This document shows, in pieces, positions 32,243 through 37,351 of a stretch of DNA of 37,351 nt. The translations under genes and the position numbers were made by a program. Source of the stretch: Polyangiaceae bacterium (GTDB lineage Bacteria; Myxococcota_A; Polyangia; Polyangiales; Polyangiaceae); assembly GCA_016929495.1 (NCBI GenBank), contig JAFGIS010000452.1:1-37351 (forward strand). Reading direction: 5' to 3'. The notes beneath the pieces are model-generated. The model was not told the DNA's origin. It worked only from the letters and a program-made list of their open reading frames with translations, and ran no database searches. How positions within the stretch are numbered: position 1 is the first letter of the stretch; every line of letters starts with the position of its first letter.

Positions 32243-34468
32243 ATGAAGCGACTCAGTTCCGTGTTGGTCGCAGGCCCTGTCTTTGTGGTTCTGGCCTGTG
32301 GAACCGTCCAGCGCGACTTCGGGGAATCGGCCGGTGCATCGGGTGTCGACAACGACGGAGGCGCGAACGACAGGGCCGGCCAGGCCAGCTCGCTCGAGGA
32401 AGGCCGTGGCGGCACGAGTTCCGTCACGCCTGACGGCGGCCGTCCTCTTGCGTCCGGGGGCATCGTGGATGAACCTGGCGGTGCATCGAGCGTTTCGTGT
32501 GCAGCGGGAACGATCCTCTGCAGCGGAGCGTGCGTACCCGTCGGCATCGCCAATTGCGGCAGCTGCGGACGAGTGTGCGGCCAGCGCGAGGAGTGCGTCG
32601 ACAGTAGCTGTCAATGCCGGCCGCCCTACACGGATTGTGAGGGAGACTGCGTCGATCTCACGTCCGATTCGGCCCATTGTGGGAGGTGCGGCTCTGCCTG
32701 TGCGGACCCCAAACCGTTCTGTTCGGAGTCGGCCTGCGTTGGCCGCTGCCCGAGCGACCAGACGGAATGCGACAGGTCCTGCGTAGACCTGGACACAAAC
32801 GACGCGCACTGCGGCTCGTGCAGCGTGTCCTGCGGTCCCGATGAGACCTGCAAACTCGGCGAATGCACCTGCACCGCTCCCCTGCAAGAGTGCAGTGGCG
32901 AATGTGTCGACAAGCAGCTCGATCCAAGCAACTGCGGCGCGTGCGGCCGAGTGTGTGCGAGCGGCCGGTGTACGGCAGGAAAGTGCGTGCCATCCGACAC
33001 GCCAGGCGCCGGGGGAGAGGGCGGTGTGACCGATACCGCCAACGGCGGAGCCCAAACGGGCGGGACGGAATCGCTTGCCGGGGGAGAGGGCGGTGTGACC
33101 GATACTGCCACCGGCGGGGCCCATACGGGCGGGTTGGAATCGCGCACCGCGGGCGCCGGGGGAGAGGGTGGTGGTAGCGGTACTGCTGCCGGCGGAGCGC
33201 ACATGGGCGGGGCTGCAGGAACCGCGGGTGGAAGCGGTGGCCCTCCGAATGCCGGCGGGCAATGTGCAGCGGGAAGCGCAACGAGCTGCGATGATGGCGA
33301 TGCCTGCACTGACAACGACGTATGTGACGGCTCGGGCAATTGTGTCGGAACACCAAAACAGTGCAATGACCATGTCGCCTGCACAATCGATGTCTGCCAG
33401 GATGGTGATTGTGTGAACGAACCGGACGCATCTCATTGCTACATCGACAAGCAATGCCGCGACGAAGGTGAAGCCAATCCGTCCAACGCCTGCCAGCACT
33501 GCAGCCCGTCCGCTGACAATCGGGACTGGACAGAGCAGACCAACAGCTGTCTCATTGATGGTGTATGCCATGGTCACGGTGAAATCAACCTTGCTGTTTC
33601 TTGTCTGTACTGCAACGCTTCCGCGAACCCCGGCGACTGGACCCTGAGGAGTGATAGCTGCCTCATCGACGGTGATGCTTGCTACACCGCGGGCGCAACG
33701 AATCCGCTCAATGCATGCCAGTACTGTGATCCACTGTCCAACAACCATGACTGGACCGATCAGAGTGACAGCTGCCTCATCGGCGGTGTGTGCTACCACG
33801 ATGGGGCCAGCAACCCATCTCGTCCCTGCCAGTACTGCGATGCGTCCAGCAACAGCTCTGGCTGGACCCTGAAGGATGCAACGTGTCTCATCAGCAATAC
33901 ATGCTTCAATGACGGTGATGAGAACCAGCTCAACAGCTGTGAGGTTTGTGACTCGAGCAGCAATCGCAACAAGTGGACCGCGATAGCCAATACCTGGTAC
34001 GATCCTCAGACAGAATTGTGTTGGCAGAATCCAGCCACTTCAGCAGTCATGAACTTGACCAACGCCATTGCTCATTGCGAAGACGTCCATTGGGGAGGGA
34101 AGACCGACTGGCATTTGCCCTACATGGATGAGCTGTTCTCCCTCATTCGGGGTTGTCAAGACGGAGTAGAGGGTGATGCCTCGGATCCTAGCCTTTGCGT
34201 CATGACGCCTTATGGCTGCGCCAAGACGACGGGGTGCAATGGTTCAAGTCAGTGTGCTTCGTGTGACTGGCTGAGCGGTCCCGACGCTGACCCAGACGGT
34301 TGCTACTGGGTGCCGGAATTGGGCGGGCCCTGCCACGATTATTGGTCTTTGACTCCCTATGCTCCCGCGCCAAGTTCCGGCGGTTGGTATGTCAACTACC
34401 GCTATGCCATTGCCGAAAGTTACGACAGGACGTCCTCCAACTACGTTCGGTGTGTTCGGGGCAACTGA
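32243..34468 (+). CDS. Large Cys-rich repeat lipoprotein with C-terminal Lcl-like domain
   Basis: 741 residues from the ATG at 32243, which begins a clean signal with lipobox VLAC (Cys19). After a linker, about 83-255 holds Cys-rich units of the kind C-x-G-x-C-V-D-x-x-x-D-x-x-x-C-G-x-C-x-x-x-C, known from myxobacterial surface proteins. A Gly-rich linker (about 256-345) contains three near-identical AGGEGG units. Then come five units of about 38 residues of the form C-[LY]-I-x-G-x-C-x-x-x-G-x-x-N-x-x-x-x-C-x-Y-C-x-x-x-x-N-x-x-x-W-T. The last ~125 residues match the Lcl/DUF1566 pattern (TELCWQNPA, DWHLPYMDEL, NYVRCVRGN). Numerous disulfides and surface exposure are predicted; ligand unknown. 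Base use becomes less GC-rich in the 3' half. Confidence 0.87.
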   Translation: MKRLSSVLVAGPVFVVLACGTVQRDFGESAGASGVDNDGGANDRAGQASSLEEGRGGTSSVTPDGGRPLASGGIVDEPGGASSVSCAAGTILCSGACVPVGIANCGSCGRVCGQREECVDSSCQCRPPYTDCEGDCVDLTSDSAHCGRCGSACADPKPFCSESACVGRCPSDQTECDRSCVDLDTNDAHCGSCSVSCGPDETCKLGECTCTAPLQECSGECVDKQLDPSNCGACGRVCASGRCTAGKCVPSDTPGAGGEGGVTDTANGGAQTGGTESLAGGEGGVTDTATGGAHTGGLESRTAGAGGEGGGSGTAAGGAHMGGAAGTAGGSGGPPNAGGQCAAGSATSCDDGDACTDNDVCDGSGNCVGTPKQCNDHVACTIDVCQDGDCVNEPDASHCYIDKQCRDEGEANPSNACQHCSPSADNRDWTEQTNSCLIDGVCHGHGEINLAVSCLYCNASANPGDWTLRSDSCLIDGDACYTAGATNPLNACQYCDPLSNNHDWTDQSDSCLIGGVCYHDGASNPSRPCQYCDASSNSSGWTLKDATCLISNTCFNDGDENQLNSCEVCDSSSNRNKWTAIANTWYDPQTELCWQNPATSAVMNLTNAIAHCEDVHWGGKTDWHLPYMDELFSLIRGCQDGVEGDASDPSLCVMTPYGCAKTTGCNGSSQCASCDWLSGPDADPDGCYWVPELGGPCHDYWSLTPYAPAPSSGGWYVNYRYAIAESYDRTSSNYVRCVRGN
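33008..33211 (+). repeat. In-frame tandem repeat in the Gly-rich linker
   Basis: Three copies of a GCCGGGGGAGAGGG-led unit start at about 33008, 33077 and 33155 (spacing 69 and 78 bases, both multiples of three). The first two are nearly identical over about 58 bases, including GGTGTGACCGATAC. They encode AGGEGGVTDTA-type units in the linker of the Cys-rich lipoprotein. Length changes here would keep the frame, so copy number could vary between strains. Confidence 0.8.
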
Positions 34469-34895
34469 TCTTGCGCAGAGGTGCCTCTGCCGCGGTGCTG
34501 CACGACGCGGTTCGCACAGTCCGGCGCGCCAGGGGAGTTCCCGAGTCGGATCGCGCGACGCCATCGCGGCCCGACAGGCGTGAACGGGTACCCCACGTGC
34601 TCACCGGTGTGCGCCACGACAGCCGACAGCCCATCGGGAAGCACCCGATGCGCAGCCCACGAAGATGCCGGGGTGTGGGGCACGACGGGTGCCGATTCGG
34701 CCCCTGGGCACGGAGTCCAACGCGACCGCGACGTACACTCATCCCGCCGCCCACGGGCCTGCGAAACCGCACCGAAACCTCCAGGCCTGGCCGACGTCCG
34801 AGCCGCGCGCAGGCAGCGTGAGACGTCGCAGATCCCGTCGTTTGCCCCTTGAGCGGAGCCACGGTTGGCGCTAAGAGTCGCCGCGCCAGTTCATA
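34469..34895. other. Intergenic region before the fluoride riboswitch
   Basis: About 430 bases. Both strands have open frames (the longest minus-strand frame covers 34392-34862) but none shows a recognisable domain, signal peptide or ribosome site. The crcB promoter should lie in the last part. I see no other RNA structure. Confidence 0.35.
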
Positions 34896-34950
34896 GATGG
34901 CGGTGGAGTCCGCCGAAACCGCCGCCGCGATGTGGCCAATGACTCCTGAT
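34896..34950 (+). promoter_or_regulatory. Fluoride riboswitch (crcB motif)
   Basis: The sequence follows the fluoride aptamer consensus. P1 is GGCG (34899-34902) with CGCC (34911-34914). Between them is GGAGTC (34905-34910), which pairs as the long-range P2 with GACTCC (34941-34946). GAAACC follows P1. P3 is GCCGC (34921-34925) with GTGGC (34932-34936) around a six-base loop. The conserved 3' block GGCCAATGACTCCTGA differs only slightly from the consensus GGCTGATGACTCCTAC. It lies about 80 bases upstream of crcB on the same strand, the classical arrangement in which fluoride binding turns on the exporter. A second GGAGTCCG at 34974-34981 is a likely competing strand of the expression platform. 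Confidence 0.88.
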
Positions 34951-34981
34951 CAGGCGAACCAGCAGGCGCCGACGGAGTCCG
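34941..34981 (+). promoter_or_regulatory. Predicted expression-platform hairpin of the fluoride riboswitch
   Basis: GACTCC (34941-34946), the 3' strand of the aptamer's P2, is also complementary to GGAGTC at 34974-34979. The octamer GGAGTCCG occurs both inside the aptamer (34905-34912) and here (34974-34981). The two copies would compete for the same partner: with fluoride the aptamer holds it, without fluoride the downstream copy forms a hairpin with a 27-base loop. There is no T-run, so the off state may act through Rho access or altered folding of the leader before the crcB ribosome site at 35019-35023. The pairing is seen in sequence; the mechanism is inferred. Confidence 0.5.
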
Positions 34982-35029
34982 TTGCCAGCATCGAACGACC
35001 CCACGCGTCTGCGCAGCTCGGAGATGACG

Positions 35030-35413
35030 ATGGAACGATTCTTGTGGGTCTGCGTCGGCGGTGCAGCCGGCAGCGGAGCCCGCTACCTGGTGTCCGGCTG
35101 GGTCCTGCGGACCCTCGGGAACGCTTTTCCGTACGGCACGCTCGCAGTCAACGTGGTCGGCTCGTTCTTGGTCGGCGCGCTGATGCATGTCGGCCTGTCG
35201 AGCGAGGCGTTGTCGCCCGCAATGCGGCTCGCGCTGATCACCGGAGCGATGGGCGGATTCACGACTTTCTCGGCATTCAGCTACGAGACGCTGCAGCTCA
35301 TCCAGGACGGCGCGTGGGCGCACGTAGCGCTGAATGTCACAATCACCGTAGCGGCGTGTCTCGCTGCTTCCTTCCTCGGCATCGCGGTAGGTCGCTGCTG
35401 GCTCGGCAGCTGA
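35030..35413 (+). CDS. crcB: Fluoride ion channel CrcB/Fluc
   Basis: 127 residues, normal length for a single-domain Fluc, with four membrane helices. Family motifs are complete: GGAAGSGARY (10-19), GTLAVNVVGSFLVG (37-50) with the pore Asn41, and GAMGGFTTFSAFSYE (72-86) with the phenylalanine/Thr/Ser track that lines the fluoride path. The protein works as an antiparallel dual-topology dimer that lets fluoride leave the cytoplasm. I chose the ATG at 35030 because CGGAG lies six bases upstream; the ATG at 35024 is in frame but too close to that site. A fluoride riboswitch in its leader confirms the function. Confidence 0.95.
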   Translation: MERFLWVCVGGAAGSGARYLVSGWVLRTLGNAFPYGTLAVNVVGSFLVGALMHVGLSSEALSPAMRLALITGAMGGFTTFSAFSYETLQLIQDGAWAHVALNVTITVAACLAASFLGIAVGRCWLGS

Positions 35414-35641
35414 GCCGTGGCCGCGAAGGGCAATACGTGCGAGTGATCGTCTCTGGTCCGGCCAGGAGGACAATTGCACCGCGTACCGATATCGTCGGGA
35501 CGGCTGCACACCGGGCGAGTGCCGGGATACCCTGGCCGTTCCGAGCAACGGGCCAGGGTTCTCGGTCTTCGGACACTGGACGGCAGCACCAGACGAGCAA
35601 CGGCGTCGACCACTGACCGCGATCCGGGTGAGGTGAATGCA

Positions 35642-36547
35642 TTGGACAAGCCACGAGTTCCTGCTGACTGGGACCTTCAGACGCTCCTCGAACGTTGGCA
35701 CGCCCATCTGAAGGCGATGATCTCGACCCGGGCTACCGATCTGCCCTTCGAGCGGCTCTGCTACCAATCTCAAGCTGATCCCGAGTATGCCGCCATCGTC
35801 GCCGCGTGGCCGACCATGACCTCCGAGCGACGCGTGCAATCCTGGCAGAAGCTGGTGTCGCTGAGCGATCGGGCGAAGCACGAGCTGATGCCCACCTGTG
35901 TCCGCTGCGGAGTCTGTTGCGAGCAAGGCGGCCCGGCGCTCGCGCTGGAGGATATCGACCTCGTCAGACGAGAACAGATCCAGTGGCCTGCGCTGATGAC
36001 GGTACGCGTCGGGGAGCCGGTACGCTCGAACGCCGGCAGCCAGGTCTTCCTCTTGCCTGAGGAGAAGATCAAGATCCGAGAGCAGCCTGGCGGCAAGGCT
36101 TGCGTGCTCTATAGCCAAGAGACCAAGAGCTGCAGCATCCAACAAGCCAAGCCCCTCGAATGCCGCATGCAGGCTTGCTGGGATGCCCAGGCCATGAACG
36201 AGCGGTCACCGGGGCGGGCGCTCACGCGACAGTCGCTGTTTGCGGGAGTCGAACCCTTGCTCGAACTCATTGCCGAACACGAACGCCGTTGCCCGTTCAC
36301 GGAGTTCTGGAGCGCCCTCGAGGCTCTCGGACGTTCAAACGATACGGATGTTGATCGGGTGCTGGCCATGCTGGCCTTCGACGAGCACATCCGTGTGTTT
36401 GCCCACGAACGGCTCGGCATTCCAGAACAGGCCATGGACCTCATCTTCAGCCGGTGTCTGAGTGAGCGCGTGCATCTGTTCGGGCTACAGGTCAAGAAGG
36501 AACACGACGGCACGCGCACGCTGTTGCCGCTGGACTCGGATCGCTAG
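35642..36547 (+). CDS. YkgJ-family Cys-cluster (putative Fe-S or Zn) protein
   Basis: About 301 residues. The start is the TTG at 35642, five bases after a strong GAGGTGA ribosome site; a GTG at 35633 is in frame. The YkgJ-type cluster is clear: CVRCGVCC at 86-93 (Cys86, 89, 92, 93), then CVLY (Cys154), SCSI (Cys164), ECRMQAC (Cys174, 179). YkgJ-type proteins bind a metal centre through such cysteines and are often described as putative Fe-S oxidoreductases; none of my evidence gives a substrate. The ~110 C-terminal residues are helical and specific to this subgroup. It converges on the methyltransferase-like gene with 28 bases between stops. Confidence 0.82.
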   Translation: MDKPRVPADWDLQTLLERWHAHLKAMISTRATDLPFERLCYQSQADPEYAAIVAAWPTMTSERRVQSWQKLVSLSDRAKHELMPTCVRCGVCCEQGGPALALEDIDLVRREQIQWPALMTVRVGEPVRSNAGSQVFLLPEEKIKIREQPGGKACVLYSQETKSCSIQQAKPLECRMQACWDAQAMNERSPGRALTRQSLFAGVEPLLELIAEHERRCPFTEFWSALEALGRSNDTDVDRVLAMLAFDEHIRVFAHERLGIPEQAMDLIFSRCLSERVHLFGLQVKKEHDGTRTLLPLDSDR

Positions 36548-36575
36548 TGCCCTGTCTCGGGTCCTGCCGGCCTCC

Positions 36576-37351
36576 TCATCTGCCTTTGCGATAGCAGGTC
36601 AAGTGGCCGTCTTCATAGAAGGCCTCGAACGATTGCGGGAGAAAGCCCCGCAGGCAATCGGCGACGCTGAAGATGACGCACGGTCCATCGGAAACAGCAA
36701 GCGCACGAGCGAAGCGCTGGTAGAAGAGGCGGCCTTCGCCCTCCGGCCGCAACGGACGATAGATGTAGATGAAGTCCATCTCTGCGGGCGAGACATCCGC
36801 CACGTCAGCCGCCACCCATCTCACACGCTCCTTGGGCACGCCCAGCCAGGCCTGGAGCTGCCTTCCCGATTCGAGCAGAAGGCTCGATAGCTCGATCTGA
36901 ACCGTCATGCGGTGTGGACTCAGGACCTGCATCAGCAGGCCCTGAAGGCCGTTGCCGGCTCCGTAGTCCGCAGCCACGGTGTCGGCGCTGATGTACGGCG
37001 CGGACTTCACAATGGGCGAAAGCCCACCGACATGGCACAGATAGCCGCTCTTGGCGCGAAAACGCCGGCGTTCGGCCGGCGTCAGCGGAACCTCGTAGCC
37101 GTGCAGATGGCTGTACAGCGCCAGAAAACTCTCCTCCACGAGCTCGGTCACGCCGCTATCGACGGCGCGAAGGAAGCGCTCTCTGAGAGCGGCGTAGTCG
37201 GGGTAGAGCCCCAGCGGGTCCGGGGGCACAGGCAGCGTGGCGAACAAGGCCATCAACTCGACCATCCGTCGCCGTTCGGGCAGGGCACACTCGCTGGCGG
37301 CCATCACCCGCTCGAGGTGCTGGGCGAGCGCGGCTCGCGAGGGATCCTCGT
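36576..37351 (-). CDS. Methyltransferase-like protein, 5' end beyond the window
   Basis: The open frame reaches the right edge. A GTG at 37307 and an ATG just after it are possible starts, but residues upstream of them (EDPSRAALAQHLERV) read as normal coding sequence, so the gene is probably partial. Seen residues: an N-terminal helical part, then YISADTVAADYGAGNGLQGL, which matches motif I (hydrophobic-Asp-x-Gly-x-Gly) of class I SAM-dependent methyltransferases. The acidic strand end of motif II may be IELSSLLLESG, and DFIYIYRPLRPEGEG occupies the motif IV region. No substrate is indicated. The last residues end CYRKGR. Family placement rests mainly on motif I. Confidence 0.68.
   Translation of the reverse strand, partial: EDPSRAALAQHLERVMAASECALPERRRMVELMALFATLPVPPDPLGLYPDYAALRERFLRAVDSGVTELVEESFLALYSHLHGYEVPLTPAERRRFRAKSGYLCHVGGLSPIVKSAPYISADTVAADYGAGNGLQGLLMQVLSPHRMTVQIELSSLLLESGRQLQAWLGVPKERVRWVAADVADVSPAEMDFIYIYRPLRPEGEGRLFYQRFARALAVSDGPCVIFSVADCLRGFLPQSFEAFYEDGHLTCYRKGR

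Noticed and set aside
32150..33799. 549-residue minus-strand frame opposite the Cys-rich lipoprotein
   Set aside because: Ala/Arg-rich shadow produced by the repetitive Cys and Gly codons of the real gene.
34392..34862. Minus-strand frame between the Cys-rich lipoprotein and crcB
   Set aside because: Overlaps the lipoprotein 3' end, has no ribosome site and its product resembles no family I know.
1..37351. Defence island, CRISPR array, prophage, integrase or biosynthetic gene cluster
   Set aside because: I looked for repeats with spacers, nucleases, transposases, integrases, tRNA-like cloverleaves and multidomain synthases and saw none.

Overview
The window is GC-rich, almost fully coding DNA that looks like the chromosome of a myxobacterium (Myxococcota, most like the Polyangiales/Sorangium side). 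The evidence is the density of lipoproteins with Gly/Ala/Ser-rich linkers, the Lcl (DUF1566) and Cys-rich surface proteins, a Hanks-type Ser/Thr kinase with a transmembrane segment and an exported C-terminal part, a C-terminal scrap of a PknK-like kinase, and a trypsin/ricin-lectin fusion. I see no rRNA, tRNA, CRISPR array, insertion sequence or phage module. Lineage is inferred from protein style only.

Layout. 1-4367: a long inverted repeat, an N-acetylglutaminylglutamine synthetase (ngg type) on the minus strand with a decayed scrap of its amidotransferase partner just upstream, then an OPT-family transporter. 4372-7599: a truncated PknK-like C-terminus, a membrane hybrid histidine kinase and a small STAS/SEC14-like protein. 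7721-15420: a secreted/lipoprotein block with a doubtful short lipoprotein, a 960-residue lipoprotein of unknown family, a trypsin-ricin lipoprotein, an ECF-like sigma factor and, divergent from it, a double-Lcl-domain lipoprotein. 15501-17429: an ABC-F ATPase of Uup type. 17540-23695: a heavy-metal efflux operon (Cys-rich exported peptide, TolC-family channel, adaptor, HME-RND pump) with a 4-base ATGA overlap between channel and adaptor. 23739-27173: a carbohydrate-binding-like remnant, a zinc-ribbon/transmembrane/beta-helix protein, a WD40 lipoprotein and another gene remnant. 27563-31740: a predicted exported Fe/Mn superoxide dismutase, a beta-propeller lipoprotein and a Ser/Thr kinase. 32243-34468: a large Cys-rich repeat lipoprotein ending in an Lcl-like domain. 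34896-35413: a fluoride riboswitch followed by crcB/fluC. 35642-37351: a YkgJ-type Cys-cluster protein and a methyltransferase-like gene that runs off the right edge.

Common themes are the cell surface (about nine proteins with lipobox-like signal peptides), stress and ion handling (osmolyte synthesis, fluoride export, metal efflux, superoxide removal) and signalling (hybrid kinase, Ser/Thr kinase, sigma factor). At least four minus-strand gene remnants, most of them keeping only the 3' part of the parent gene, lie between intact genes. The least expected items are the fluoride riboswitch with a duplicated switching strand, the ngg gene with a decayed partner, the membrane-anchored 22-residue-repeat protein and the predicted lipid-anchored superoxide dismutase.
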